Assembly (NCBI RefSeq): GCF_041146395.1
Contig: NC_091009.1
Coordinates: 2,938,501-3,002,500 of the forward strand
Direction: 5' to 3'
DNA length: 64,000 bases
Source of the DNA: Eulemur rufifrons
Taxonomy: Eukaryota; Chordata; Mammalia; Primates; Lemuridae
This document shows, piece by piece, positions 1-12,589 of this stretch. The position numbers were made by a program, and so were the translations under genes. The notes beneath the pieces are model-generated. The model was not told the DNA's origin, did not search any database, and saw nothing but the letters and a program-made list of their open reading frames with translations. Within the stretch, counting starts at the first letter, position 1; each line of letters opens with the position of its first letter.

Positions 1-1357
1 AACTGTAAAACCTGATCCCTTACCCTAATTCTAAACTGCTAACCCTAACCGTAACCCTAACTACAACCATAACACTGACAGTAACCCTTACTTCTAACCC
101 CAACGCTATGCCTAACAAAAGCCCTAACCCTTCACCCTTCACCCTAACCCGTAAGCCTTACCCTAACCCTTAACCCTAATCCTAATCCTAACCATTAAAC
201 CTAACCGTAGCTCTTAAAGCTAACCCTAAACCTTACCCTCATGACTAGACCTAACCCTGACACTAACCTAACATCTAACCCTAACCATAACCCCTAAAGC
301 TAACCCTAACCCTGAATCCTAAACCTAACCCTAACACTGAACCCTCACTATATCCCCAACCTCTAAGCCTAATCCTAACCGTTAACCCTCACCCTAACAC
401 TTAAACTGGACCATAACACTAAACATTAACCCTAACACTAAACTTTAAACCTAAACCTGAGCCCAACCCTTAACCCTAATCCTATCCTTTTACCCTAAAA
501 CTAACCCCTAAACCTAACCCTAATACTAACCCCAAAACTAACTCTAACCATACCTCTTCATAAAACACTAACTCCTAACCCCTAACCCTAACACTAATCA
601 TAAACCCTAATTGCTAACCCTTAACCCTAAGGCTTAAGCTTTACCCTAACCATTAACCCTCACCCTAAATCTTAACACTGACCCTAACATTAACCTTTAA
701 CTCTAAGCCTAACCCTTAACCCTAACAGTAAGGGAAACCCTTAACGCTAACCTTATCCCTTAACCCTAAACCTAACACTACGGCTAAAAATAACCCTAAC
801 CTTTGATCCTTAAACCTAACCCCTAACACTTACTTTAACGCCAAACCCTAACCCTAATCCTAAGCATTAAACCTAACCCTATCTCTTAATCCTAACCCTA
901 GCCCTTACCCTAACGCCTAGATCTAACCCTAAATCTAACCTACAACCTAATCCTAACCTTAAGCCCTAATGCTAACTCTAACCCTGAACCCTAAACCTAC
1001 CCGTAACCCTTAACACTAACCCTATCCATAACCCTTAACCCTGACCCTAACCGTTACCCGCACCCAAACATTTAACCCTGACCCTAACCCTAATCTTTAA
1101 CGATAACCCTAACACTAAACCCTAACCCTAAGCCCAACACTTAACCCGAATCCTATCCCTTAACCCTAAGCCTAACCCTAACCCCTAACCCTAAACCTAA
1201 CACTCAACCCAACCCTAAACCTAACCCTAGCTCCTATCCCAACCCTAAGACCTAACCTTTAATGCTAACAGTAACCCTAACTACTAATCCCTAACCCCTA
1301 ACCCTCCCTCTAACCCTAAACCCCTAACCCCAAACCCGTAACCCTAAACTTAACCCT
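1..1357. repeat. A-type hexamer body, long (undeleted) form
   Basis: This stretch matches the body that follows every A box in the downstream array, with the same order of landmarks: AACGCTATGCCTAAC near 100, the ACTAGACC motif near 245, CTTCATAAAACACTAACTCC near 557 and ACCCGCACCC near 1,065. It therefore begins just after an A box that lies left of the window. Between about 310 and 450 it keeps roughly 100 bp (including CACTATATCCCC) that array units lack. It ends at a B box instead of an A box. It contains no gene. Confidence 0.8.
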
Positions 1358-1545
1358 AATTCTCACACCTCTTCCATTCTCAGCCTTAAGCAAACCTACA
1401 ATACAGCCATGCCATTCCTGAGATGAGGCTCTGCCTGTGTCCCACATGTAGGTCTGGGCCAAATACAAAGGGTACGATGGTGTGGTGTCACAGCGACCTG
1501 TCCACACCCTTCTCACCATAGATTAAACAAGTCCTGTGCCCTTAT
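1358..1545. repeat. B-type box, copy 1
   Basis: This is a complex-sequence island between hexamer bodies. It opens with AATTCTCACACCTCTTCC, has AAACCTACAATACAGCCATG in the middle and ends with GTCCTGTGCCCTTA. The B type differs from A, C and D by CACAC replacing CAGAC near the start and by a distinct central part (ATGTAGGTCTGGGCC). Copies at 3,618, 8,472 and 11,883 are closer to each other than to this one. Its function is unknown. Confidence 0.8.
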
Positions 1546-2061
1546 ACTAACAGATAAATCTCAGCCCTAACACTAACACTAACCCCTAACCGTAAACATA
1601 AGCTCAGACTGTAATGCCGAACACTAACTCTAAAACCTTACCTTAAACCTGACCACTAACCCTAACACTAACCGCTAAACATAACCCTAACCATGAATCC
1701 TAAACCTAACCCTAACCTCTACCCGTAACCACAACAATTAACTCTAACCCTAAAGGTTACATGAAGCCTTATTCCTAACCCTAACCCCACCCTAACCCAT
1801 AATATTGACCCTTTCCATTAACCATCACACTAAACCTTAACCGTGACTCTAATCCTAATCTTTAACCATAAAGCTAACACTGAAGCCTAACCCTGTGTCA
1901 AACACTAGACCCAAACATAAACCCTAACCCTCAAACTGAACCGTAAACCTAACTGTAACTGTTAAAACTAACATTAACCTTTAACCCTAACCCCTAACCC
2001 TAAGACGCCACCTTAACACGAATCTTGATCCCTAAACATTACCATAATCCTACCCCTAAAT
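1546..2061. repeat. Hexamer body between B1 and C1
   Basis: Diverged CCCTAA repeats, with no island and no gene. Landmarks such as AAGCCTAACCCTGTGTCAAA near 1,885 recur before C boxes near 6,760 and 10,170. Confidence 0.8.
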
Positions 2062-2275
2062 CTAATTCTCAGAGTTCTTGCTTTCTCAGAGTTAAGAAAG
2101 CCTACAATCCTCCCATGCCATGAGTAAAAGGGGGCTCTGCCACTGTGTCCTGCATGAAACCCAGGAGCCCATACCCAGCGTATGATAGAGTGGGTTCCCG
2201 GGGACAATCCCATCGCTATAATCCCCGCCCGCCGCCAAGTGCATACAGGGCCCGTGCCCTAAGTATAATCAATAC
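2062..2275. repeat. C-type box, copy 1
   Basis: This island opens with TAATTCTCAGAGTTCTTGC and then TCAGAGTTAAGAAAGCC. It carries the C-diagnostic ATGCCATGAGTAAAAGGGGG and CAGGAGCCCATACC, and ends at CAGGGCCCGTGCCCTAAG. Its first 50 bp or so resemble the 95-bp satellite seen after 46,415. A minus-strand reading frame across it is a by-product of the box and hexamers. Confidence 0.85.
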
Positions 2276-2593
2276 CCCTAACTGATAACCCTCACCCTGA
2301 ACATAACACCTAACCCTGATCCTATTGCTCACCTGAAAACATAAATCTCCCCGTAACCCTAACTTATCCCCTTATCTTAACCTTAATGCATAACACCCTG
2401 AGAAGAAGCCCTATCCCATAATTCTAATCCTATCACCTGGTCATAACCGTAACACCTCATCCCTATTTCTAAAATGCCAACCCTAGCTTTCACCCTACCA
2501 AAAACCCTAACCCTAACCCAAACCCCTAACCCTAAGCCCTCACCCTATCACTAGTCTTCATCCCTAAACCGTACCGTAATCCTAACCCTAAAT

Positions 2594-2800
2594 ATAATTC
2601 TCAGACTTCTTGCTTTCTCAGAGTTTTGAAAGCCTACAATCCTATTAAGCCATGCATGAAGGCCGGCTCTACCACAGTGTCCTGCATGAAACCCAGAGGC
2701 CCATACACTGCGTACGATAGAGTGGGTTCCCAGCGACCATCACAGACCCCTAATTTCGCCTTCTAGTGCATACAGGGCCTGTGACCTAAGCATAAACCCT
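2594..2800. repeat. D-type box, copy 1
   Basis: This island has the shared opening (AATTCTCAGACTTCTTGC). It carries the D-diagnostic GAGTTTTGAAAGCC, TAAGCCATGCATGAAGGCC, CAGAGGCCCATACACTGC and GGTTCCCAGCGACCATCACA. It lies about 530 bp after a C box, the same spacing as C3-D2 and C4-D3, which makes C-D a fixed pair. Confidence 0.85.
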
Positions 2801-3617
2801 ACCCCTCACCCATAAACCTAACCCAGAACATAACAACTATCCCTGATCCTACTGCTCACCCTAGCACGTAAACCTCACTGTAACCCTAACTTTAACCCCT
2901 TATCTTAACGATAATGCATGACACCCTGAGAACAAGCCCTATACCGTAATTCTAACCCTAACTCCTAGCCATAACCATAACACCTAATCCCTTATTCTGA
3001 AACGCCAACCCTAACCTTAACCCTACCAACAACTCTAACACTAACCCTAAACCCTTACCCTAACCCTACGCCTAAAAATAACCCTAAGCATTGATCCTTA
3101 GTCATAACCCCTAAACTTTAACCCTAACCCTTAACGCTAATCCCAATCCTAACCATTAAACATAACCCTAACTCTTAACGCTAACCGTAACCTTTACCCT
3201 AATGCCTAGAGATCTAACCCCAACACTGACCTACAGTTAACACTAACCCTAACACCTAATGCTAACTTTAAACCTGAACCATAAACCTAACCCTTAACCC
3301 TAACCCTATCCCAACCCCCTAACCCTAACCCTAACTGTTAAGCCTCACCCTAACCCTTAACCCTGACTCTAACCCTAAACCTTAACCCTAACCCTGAACC
3401 CTAACCCTAAGCCTAACCCTTAACCCTAACCCTATCCCTTAACCCTGACACCTACAGTTAACACTAACCCCAACCCTAAACCTAACCCTGGCCCCCAAAC
3501 CCACACTTAACACCTAACCCCTAACACTAACTCTAACCCTAACCACTAATCCCTAGCACCTGACCCTGACTCGAAACTAACCCCTAACTAGAAACCCCTA
3601 ACCCCAACCCTAACCCT
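2801..3617. repeat. Hexamer body between D1 and B2
   Basis: Diverged CCCTAA repeats with a fixed order of landmarks, such as GCCTAAAAATAACCC near 3,070, CTAGAGATCTAACCCC near 3,205 and CCTACAGTTAACAC near 3,230. These recur before B3 and B4, and also (inverted) right of the palindrome at 61,127-61,420. No gene is present. Confidence 0.8.
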
Positions 3618-3805
3618 AATTCTCACACTACTTCCATACCCGAGTGAAGCAAGCCTACAATACAGCCATGCCATGTGTGAGAAGAGGCTCCGCCTGAGTC
3701 CTGCATGTAGGTCTTGTCCCAGGGCCCAGGGAATGATGTTGTGCTTTCGTGATGACTCCGACCGCACCCCTCTCACCGTAGATTAACCAGGTCCTGTGCC
3801 CTTAA
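3618..3805. repeat. B-type box, copy 2
   Basis: The opening is AATTCTCACACTACTTCC, followed by AAGCCTACAATACAGCCATG, AATGATGTTGTGCTTTCG and the tail TTAACCAGGTCCTGTGCCC. It is nearly the same as the B3 and B4 copies. Confidence 0.85.
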
Positions 3806-4322
3806 ACTGACCGCTAAATCTAAGCCCTACCACCAACCCTAAACCTTTACCCTGAACTTAATCCCCGAGCCTAAAGCCCAACACTAACTCTAAACACTTA
3901 CCCTTAACCTAATCCCTAACCCTAATGCTAACCCCTAAACGTAACCCAAACCATGAACAGTAAACCTAACCCTAACCTCTAACACAAACCCTAACACATA
4001 ACTCGAACCCTAAAACTAACCCTAACCCTTAACCCTAAACCTAAACCCTAACCCTAACCCTTAACCTTAACCGTTAACTCTCATGCTAACCTTTAATCCT
4101 AACCCTAATCCTAATCTTGAACCCTAAACCTAACATTTAACCCTAACCCTGTACCAAACACTAATCCCTCATCTTAACCCTATCCGCAAATCTCAACCCT
4201 AAACGAACTGTAACCATTAAACCTAACAGTAACCTTAAACCCTAACCCTAATCCGTAATCCTAAGCCCTCACCGTAACACTACACTTCATCCTGAACCCT
4301 AACCATAATCCTAACTCTAAAT

Positions 4323-4535
4323 TTAATTCTGAGACTTCTTGCTTTCTTACAGTTTAGAAAGCCTGCAATCCTCCAATGCCATGTGTGAAAGAAAGCTCTA
4401 CCAATGTGTCCGGCATGAAACCCACGGGCCCATACCCAGAGTCTGATACAGTGGGTTCCCGGTGAAAATGCCAGCCCCCTAAACTCCCCCTGGCTAACGC
4501 AGACAGGGCCCGTGCGCTAGGCATAAACAATACCT
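4323..4535. repeat. A-type box, copy 1 (isolated)
   Basis: The opening is TTAATTCTGAGACTTCTTGC. It has the A-diagnostic CCCACGGGCCCATACCC, GGTTCCCGG and a CCCCCTAAACTCC tail, ending CAGGGCCCGTGCGC. It differs from the array copies at many sites (for example TCTTACAGTTTAG instead of TCTTAGAGTTTAG), so it is an older relative. Confidence 0.85.
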
Positions 4536-5219
4536 TTAACAGATAACCCTAACCCTGAACATAACACCTAACCCTGTTCCTATTTCTCCCCTTAACACGT
4601 ACACCTGACCGTGAGCCTAACTTTAACCTCTTATTCTAATGTTAATGCATAACCTATTCCCCCAGAACATTCCCTATCCCATAATTCTAACCCTATCTCC
4701 TAGTGATAACTGTAGCACCTGACCCCTAACCGTAATTCTAAATTGCTAACCCCAACCGTAACCCTACCTACAACCCTAACACTGACAGTAACCCTTACTT
4801 CTAACCCCAACGCTATGCCTAACAAAAGCCCTAACCCTTCACCCTTCACCCTTACCCCTAAGCCTTACCCTAACACTTAACCCTAATCCCAATCCTAACC
4901 ATTAAACATAACCCTGACTCTTAACCCTAACCCTAACCTTTGCCATAATGCCTAGAGATCCAACCCCAACAGGACCTACAGTTAACACTAACCCTAATCC
5001 CTAATGCTAACCTTAAACATGAACCATAAACCTAACCCTTAACCCTAACCCTATCCCTAACACCCTAACCCTAACCGTACCTGTTAACCCTCACCCTAAC
5101 CCTTAACCCTGACCCTAACCCTAAACCTTAACTCTAAACCTGAATCCTAACCCTAAGCCTAACCCTTAACCCTAACCCTAACGGTAACCCTAAACATTAT
5201 CATAATCCTACCCCTAAAT

Positions 5220-5433
5220 CTAATTCTCGGACTTCTTGCTTTCTTAGAGTTTAGAAAGCCTAAAATCCTCCCATGCCATGAGTAAAAGGGGGCTCTGCAG
5301 CTCTCTCTAGCATGAAACCAGGAGCCCATACCTAGCGTATGATAGAGTGGCTTCCCGGGGACAATTTCATCCCCCTAACCCCAGGCCCCCGCCCAGTGCA
5401 GACAGGGCCTGTACGCTAAGTATAAACACTACC
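5220..5433. repeat. C-type box, copy 2
   Basis: It opens with TAATTCTCGGACTTCTTGC and has ATGAGTAAAAGGGGGC and GCAGCTCTCTCTAGC. The CTCGG and GCAGCTCTCTCT variants are shared only with C3 and C4, which sets these three apart from C1. An A box, not a D box, follows 530 bp later. Confidence 0.85.
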
Positions 5434-5750
5434 CCTAACAGATAACCCTCACCATGAACATAGCACCTGACCCTGATCCTATTGCTCACCTTAAAACATA
5501 AATCTCCCCGTAACCCTAACTTATCCCCTATCTTAACCTTAATGCATAACACCCTGAGAAGAAGTCCTATCCCATAATTCTAATCCTAACCCGTAGCCAT
5601 AACCGTAACACCTCATCCCTAATTCTAAAATGGCAACCCTAACCTTCACCCTACCAACAACCCTAACCCTAACCCTAACCCCTAACCCTAAGCCTCACCC
5701 TATCACTAATCTTCATCCTTAAACCATACAGTAATCCTAACCCTAAATCT

Positions 5751-5965
5751 AATTCTCAGACTTCTTGCTTTCTTAGAGTTTAGAAAGCCTGCAATCCTCC
5801 CATGCCATGTGTGAAAGGAGGCTCTACCACTGTGTCCTGCATGAAACCCACGGGCCCATACCCAGAGTGCGATACAGTGGGTTCCCAGTGACAATCCCAG
5901 CCCCCTAACCTCCCCCCAGTTTAATGCCGACAGGGCCCGTGCGCTAAGAATAAATGATACCTTTA
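5751..5965. repeat. A-type box, copy 2 (directly after C2)
   Basis: This has the A opening and CCCACGGGCCCATACCC, with the GGTTCCCAGTGACAATCCC and TAAATGATACC variants shared with A3 at 9,178. It occupies the position that D has in other C-containing units. The order C-A rather than C-D-B-A suggests an internal deletion or a crossover between units. Confidence 0.85.
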
Positions 5966-6934
5966 ACAGATAACCCTAACCCTGAACATGGCACCTAACC
6001 CTGTTCCTATTTCTCCCCTTAACACGTAAACCTCACCGTGAGCCTAACTTTAACCTCTTATCGTAACGTTAATGCATAACCCATTCCCTGAGAACATCCC
6101 CTATCCCATAATTCTAACCCTATCTCCTAGTCATCACTGTAACACCTAATCCCTAACCCTAATTCTCAACCGCTAAGCCTAACCGTAACGCTGCCTACAA
6201 CCCTAACACTGAGAGGAACACTTACTTCTAAGCCCAACGCTATGCCTAACAAAAGCCCTAACCCTTCACCCTTCACCCTAACCCCTAAGCATTACCCTAA
6301 CCCTTAACCCTAATCCTAATCCTAACCATTAAACCTAACCCTAGCTCTTAAAGCTAACCCTAAACCTTACCCTCACGACTAGACCTAACCCTGACACTAA
6401 CCTAACACCTAACCCTAACCATAACCCCTAAAGCTAACCCTAACCCTGAACCCTAAACCTAACCCTAACACTGAACCTTCACTATATCCCTAACCCCTAA
6501 GCCTAATCAAACTGTTAACCCTCACCCTAACACTTAAACTGGACCATAACACTAAACAATAACCCTAACACTAAACTTTAACCCTAACAATAAGCCCAAA
6601 ACTTAACCCTAATCCTATCCTTTAACCCTAAGCCTAACCCTAAGCCCTAACCCTAAACTTTACCCTAACCCCAACCCTAACCCTTAATCTTGACCCTTAC
6701 CATTAACCCTCACACTAACCCTAATCCTAATCTTTAACCATAAGGCTAACACTGAAGCCTAACCCTGTGCCAAACGCTAAACCCAAACCTTAACCGTATC
6801 CCTGAAACTTAACCATAAACCTAACTGTAACTGTTAAACCTAACACTAACCTCTAACCCTAACCCCTAACCCTAAGACCCCACCTTAACACTAACCCTAA
6901 CCCTAAACATTATCATAATCCTACCCCTAAATCT

Positions 6935-7146
6935 AATTCTCGGACTTCTTGCTTTCTTAGAGTTTAGAAAGCCTAAAATCCTCCCATGCCATGAGTAAAA
7001 GGGGGCTCTGCAGCTCTCTCTTGCATGAAACCAGGAGCCCATACCTAGCGTATGATAGAGTGGGTTCCCGGGGACAATCCCATCCCCCTAACCCCAGTCC
7101 CCCGCCCAGTGCAGACAGGGCCTGTACGCTAAATATAAACACTACC
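6935..7146. repeat. C-type box, copy 3
   Basis: It opens AATTCTCGGACTTCTTGC, contains ATGAGTAAAAGGGGGC and GCAGCTCTCTCTTGC, and ends GGCCTGTACGCTAA. It is the first box of the first complete 3.41-kb C-D-B-A unit. Confidence 0.85.
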
Positions 7147-7462
7147 CCTAACAGATAACCCTCACCTGAACATAGCACCTGACCCTGATCCTATTGCTCA
7201 CCTTAAAACATAAACCTCCCCGTAACCCTAACTTATCCCCTTAACTTAACCTTAATGCATAACACCCTGAGAAGAAGTCCTATCCCATAATTCTAATCCT
7301 AACCCCGAGCCATAACCGTAACACCTCATCCCTAATTCTAAAATGCCAACCCTAACCTTCACACTACCAACAACCCTAACCCTAACCCTAACCCCTAACC
7401 CTAAGCCTCACCCTATCACTAATCTTCATCCCTAAACCGTACAGTAATCCTAACCCTAAATC

Positions 7463-7670
7463 TAATTCTCAGACTTCTTCCTTTCTCAGAGTTTTGAAAG
7501 CCTACAATCCTACTAAGCCACGCATGAAAGCCCGCTCTGCCACAGTGTCCTGCATGAAACCCAGAGGCCCATACACTGCGTACGATAGAGTGGGTTCCCA
7601 GAGACCATCACAGACCCCTAACTTCGCCTCCTAGTGCATACAGGGCCCGTGCCCTAAGCATAAACCCTAC
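7463..7670. repeat. D-type box, copy 2
   Basis: It has GAGTTTTGAAAGCC, TAAGCCACGCATGAAAGCC and GGCCCATACACTGCG, and lies 528 bp after C3. It is nearly the same as D3, 3,418 bp downstream. Confidence 0.85.
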
Positions 7671-8471
7671 CCCTCACCCATAACCCTAACCCAGAACATA
7701 ACACCTAACCCTGATCCTACTGCTCACCTTAACACGTAAACCTCACCCTAACCCTAACTTAACCCCTTATCTTAACGATAATGCATGACACCCTGAGAAC
7801 AAGCCCTATACCATAATTCTAACCCTAACTCCTAGCCATAACCATAACACCTAATCCCTAATTCTGAAACGCCAACCCTAACCTTAACCCTACCAACAAC
7901 ACTAACACTAACCCTAAAACCCTTACCCTAACCCTACGCCTAAAAATAACCCTAACCATTGATCCTTAGTCATAACCCCTAAAGCTTAACCCTAACCCTT
8001 AACGCTAATCCCAATCCTAACCATTAAACATAACCCTAATTAACCCTAACCCTCACCTATACGCTAATGCCTAGAGATCTAACCCGACCACTGACCTACA
8101 GTTAACACTAACCCTAACCCCTAATCCTAACCTTAAACCTGAACCATAAACCTAGCCCTTAACCCTAACCCTATCCCTAACCCCCTAACCTTAACCCTAA
8201 CTGTTAAGCCTCACCCTAACACTTAACCCTGACTCTAACCCTAAACCTTAACCCTAACCCTGAACCCTAACCCTAAGCCTAACCCTTAACCCTAACCCTA
8301 TCCCTTAACCCGAACCCCTAACCCTAACGCTAACCCCAACCTGGCCCCCTAACCCAGACTTAACACCTAACCCCTAACACTAACTCTAACCCTAACCACT
8401 AATCCCTAGCACCTGACCCTGACTCGAAACCTAACCCCTAACTCGAAACCCCTAACCCCAAACCTAACCCT

Positions 8472-8665
8472 AATTCTCACACTGCTTCCATTCCCAGAGT
8501 GATGCAGCGTACAATACAGCCATGCCATGTGTGAGATGAGGCTCCGCCTGAGTCCTGCATGTAGGTTTTGTCCCAAGGCCCAGGGAATGATGTTGTGCTT
8601 TAGTGGTGACTCCGACGACACCCCTCTCACCGTAGATTAACCAGGTCCTGTGCCCTTAAACTGAC
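8472..8665. repeat. B-type box, copy 3
   Basis: It opens AATTCTCACACTGCTTCC and ends with TTAACCAGGTCCTGTGCCC. It is the third box of the first 3.41-kb unit. Confidence 0.85.
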
Positions 8666-9177
8666 CGCTAAATCTAAGCCCTACCACCAACCCTAACCCC
8701 TGAACCTGAACCTAAGCCCCGAGCCTAAAGCCCAACACTAACTCTAAACACTTACCCTAAACCTAATCCCTAACCCTAATGCTAACCCCTAAACGTAACC
8801 CTAACCGTGAACAGTAAACCTAACCGTAACCTCTAACACAAACCCTAACACATAACTCTAACCCTAAAGCTAACCCTAACCCTTAACCCTAAACCTAAAC
8901 CCTAACCCTAACCCTTAACCTTAACCTTTAACCCTCATGCCAACCTTTAATCCTAACCCTAATCCTAATCTTCAACCCTAAACCTAACACAACCCTAACC
9001 CTGTACCAAACCCTAACCCCTCATCTTAACCCTATCCGCAAACCTCAACCCTAAAACGAACTGTAACCGTTAAACCTAACAGTAACCTTAAACCGTAACC
9101 CTAATCTGTAACCATATCCCCTCACCATAACACTACACTTCATCCTGAACCCTAACCATAATCCTAACCCTAAATCT

Positions 9178-9390
9178 AATTCTCAGACTTCTTGCTTTCT
9201 TAGAGTTTAGAAAGCCTGCAATCCTCCCATGCTATGTGTGAAAGGATGCTCTACCACTGTGTCCTGCATGAAACCCACGGGCCCATACCCAGAGTGCGAT
9301 ACAGTGGGTTCCCAGTGACAATCCCAGCCCCCTAAACTCCCCCCAGCTTAATGCCGACAGGGCCCGTGCGCTAAGCATAAATGATACCTT
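9178..9390. repeat. A-type box, copy 3
   Basis: It has the A opening, CCCACGGGCCCATACCC and GGTTCCCAGTGACAATCCC. It is the fourth box of the first 3.41-kb unit. The following body (to 10,350) is the long form that keeps CACTATATCCC near 9,907, unlike the array units. Confidence 0.85.
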
Positions 9391-10350
9391 TAACAGATAA
9401 CCCTAACCCTGAACATGGCACCTAACCCTGTTCCTATTTCTCCCCTTAACACGTAAACCTCACCGTGAGTCTAACTTTAACCTCTTATCGTAACGTTAAT
9501 GCATAACCCATTCCCTGAGAACATCCCCTATCCCATAATTCTAACCCTATCTCCTAGTCATAACTGTAACACCTAATCCCTAACCCTAATTCTCAACCGC
9601 TAAGCCTAACCGTAACACTGCCTACAACCCTAACACTGACAGGAACCCTTACTTCTAACCCCAACGCTATGCCTAACAAAAGCCCTAACCCTTCACCCTT
9701 CACCCTAACCCCTAAGCATTACCCTAACCCATAACCCTAATCCTAATCCTAACCATTAAACCTAACCCTAGCTCTTAAAGCTAACCCTAAACCTTACCCT
9801 CACGACTAGACCTAACCCTGACACTAACCTAACACCTAACCCTAACCATAACCCCTAAAGCTAACCCTAACCCTGAACCCTAAACCTAACCCTAACACTG
9901 AACCTTCACTATATCCCTAACCCCTAAGCCTAATCCTAACTGTTAACCCTCACCCTAACACTTAAACTGGACCATAACACTAAACATTAACCCTAACACT
10001 AAACTTTAACCCTAACAATAAGCCCAACACTTAACCCTAATCCTATCCCTTAACCCTAAGCCCTAACCCTAAACCTAACCCTAACTCCAACCCTAACCCT
10101 TAATCTTGACCCTTACCATTAACCCTCACACTAACCCTAATCCTAATCTTTAACCATAAAGCTAACACTGAAGCCTAACCCTGTGCCAAACGCTAAACCC
10201 AAACCTTAACCCTATCCCTGAAACTTAACCATAAACCTAACTGTAACTGTTAAACCTAACACTAACCTCTAACCCTAACCCCTAACCCTAAGACCCCACC
10301 TTAACACTAACCCTAACCCTAAACATTATCATAATCCTACCCCTAAATCT

Positions 10351-10565
10351 AATTCTCGGACTTCTTGCTTTCTTAGAGTTTAGAAAGCCTAAAATCCTCT
10401 CATGCCATGAGTAAAAGGGGGCTCTGCAGCTCTCTCTTGCATGAAACCAGGAGCCCATACCTAGCGTATGATAGAGTGGGTTCCCGGGGACAATCCCATC
10501 CCCCTAACCCCAGTCCCCCGCCCAGTGCAGACAGGGCCCGTACGCTAAGTATAAACACTACCCCT
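10351..10565. repeat. C-type box, copy 4
   Basis: This copy lies 3,416 bp after C3 and shares its CTCGG and GCAGCTCTCTCTTGC variants. Confidence 0.85.
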
Positions 10566-10880
10566 AACAGATAACCCTCACCCTGAACATAGCACCTGAC
10601 CCTGATCCTATTGCTCACCTTAAACCATAAACCTCCCCGTAACCCTAACTTATCCCCTTATCTTAACCTTAATGCATAACACCCTGAGAAGAAGTCCTAT
10701 CCCATAATTCTAATCCTAACCCCGAGCCATAACCGTAACACCTCATCCCTAATTCTAAAATGCCAACCCTAACCTTCACACTACCAACAACCCTAACCCT
10801 AAACCTAACCCCTAACCCTAAGCCTCACCCTATCACTAATCTTCATCCCTAAACCGTACAGTAATCCTAACCCTAAATCT

Positions 10881-11088
10881 AATTCTCAGACTTCTTGCTT
10901 TCTCAGAGTTTTGAAAGCCTACAATCCTACTAAGCCACGCATGAAAGCCCGCTCTGCCACAGTGTCCTGCATGAAACCCAGAGGCCCATACACTGCATAC
11001 GATAGAGTGGGTTCCCAGCGACCATCACAGACCCCTAACTTCGCCTCCTAGTGCATACAGGGCCCGTGCCCTAAGCATAAACCCTACC
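10881..11088. repeat. D-type box, copy 3
   Basis: This copy lies 3,418 bp after D2 and keeps GGCCCATACACTGC and CCAGCGACCATCACAGACC. Confidence 0.85.
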
Positions 11089-11882
11089 CCACACCCATAA
11101 CCCTAACCCAGAACATAACACCTAACCCTGATCCTACTGCTCACCTTAACATGTAAACGTCACCCTAACCCTAACTTAACCCCTTATCTTAACGATAATG
11201 CATGACACCCTGAGAACAAGCCCTATACCGTAATTCTAACCCTAACTCCTAGCCATAACCATAACACCTAATCCCTAATTCTGAAACGCCAACCCTAACC
11301 TTAACCCTACCAACAACACTAACACTAACCCTAAAACCCTTACCCTAACCCTACGCCTAAAAATAACCCTAACCATTGATCCTTAGTCATAACCCCTAAA
11401 GCTTAACCCTAACCCTTAACTCTAATCCGAATCCTAACCATTAAACATAACCCTAATTAATCGTAACCCTAACCTATACGCTAATGCCTAGAGATCTAAC
11501 GCCAACACTGACCTACAGTTAACACTAACGCTAACCCCTAATCCTAACCTTAAACCTGAACCATAAACCTAACCCTTAACCCTAACCTTATCCCTAACCC
11601 CCTAACCCTAACCCTAGCTGTTAAGCCTCAACCTAACACTTAACCCTGACTCTAACCCTAAACCATAACCCTAACCCTGAACCCTAACCCTAAGCCTAAC
11701 CCTTAACCCTAACCCCTAACCCTAATGCTAACCCCAACCCTAAACCTAACCCTGGCCCCCTAACCCAGACTTAACACCTAACCCCTAACACTAACTCTAA
11801 CCCTAACCACTAATCCCTAGCACCTGACGCTGACTCGAAACCTAACCCTTAACTCGAAACCCCTAACCCCAAACCTAACCCT

Positions 11883-12066
11883 AATTCTCACACTACTTCC
11901 ATTCCCAGAGTGAATCAAGCCTATAATACAGCCATGCCATGTGTGAGATGAGGCTACGCCTGAGTCCTGCATGTAGGTTTTGTCCCAAGGCCCAGGGAAG
12001 GATGTTGTGCTTTCGTGGTGACTCCGACCACACCCCTCTCACTGTAGATTAACCAGGTCCTGTGCC
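11883..12066. repeat. B-type box, copy 4
   Basis: This copy lies 3,411 bp after B3. It is the last B box before the A-only array. Confidence 0.85.
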
Positions 12067-12589
12067 CTTAAACTGACCGCTAAATCTAAGCCCTACCACC
12101 AACCCTAACCCCTGACCCTGAACCTAAGCCCCGAGCCTAAAGCAAAACACTAACTCTAAACACTTACCCTAAACCTAATCCCTAACCCTAATGCTAACCC
12201 CTAAACGTAACCCTAACCGTGAACAATAAACCTAACCCTAATCTCTAACACACACCCTAACACATAACTCTAACCCTAAAACTAACCGTAACCCTTAACC
12301 CTAAACCTAAACCCTAACCCTAACCCTTAACCTTAACCGTTAACTATCATGCTAACCTTTAATCCTAACCCTAATCCTAATCTTCAACCCTAAACCTAAC
12401 ACAACCCTAAACCTGTACCAAACCGTAACCCCTCATCTTAACCCTATCCGCAAACCTCAACCCCAATACGAACTGTAACCGTTAAACCTAACAGTAACCT
12501 TAAACCGTAACCCTAATCTGTAACCCTATCCCCTCACCATAACACTACACTTCATCCTGAACCCTAACCATAATCCTAACCCTAAATCT

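Larger units (their letters stand above)
6935..12589. repeat. 3.41-kb higher-order repeat, box order C-D-B-A
   Basis: Box-to-box distances repeat: C3 to C4 is 3,416 bp, D2 to D3 3,418, B3 to B4 3,411 and A3 to the first array A box 3,412. The bodies between boxes also match in the order of their hexamer variants. One complete unit spans 6,935-10,350; the second starts at 10,351 and runs straight into the A-only array. An older, less regular version occupies 2,062-6,934, with boxes C1, D1, B2, A1, C2 and A2. The whole is a subtelomere-like composite higher-order repeat. No coding potential is visible. Confidence 0.85.
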
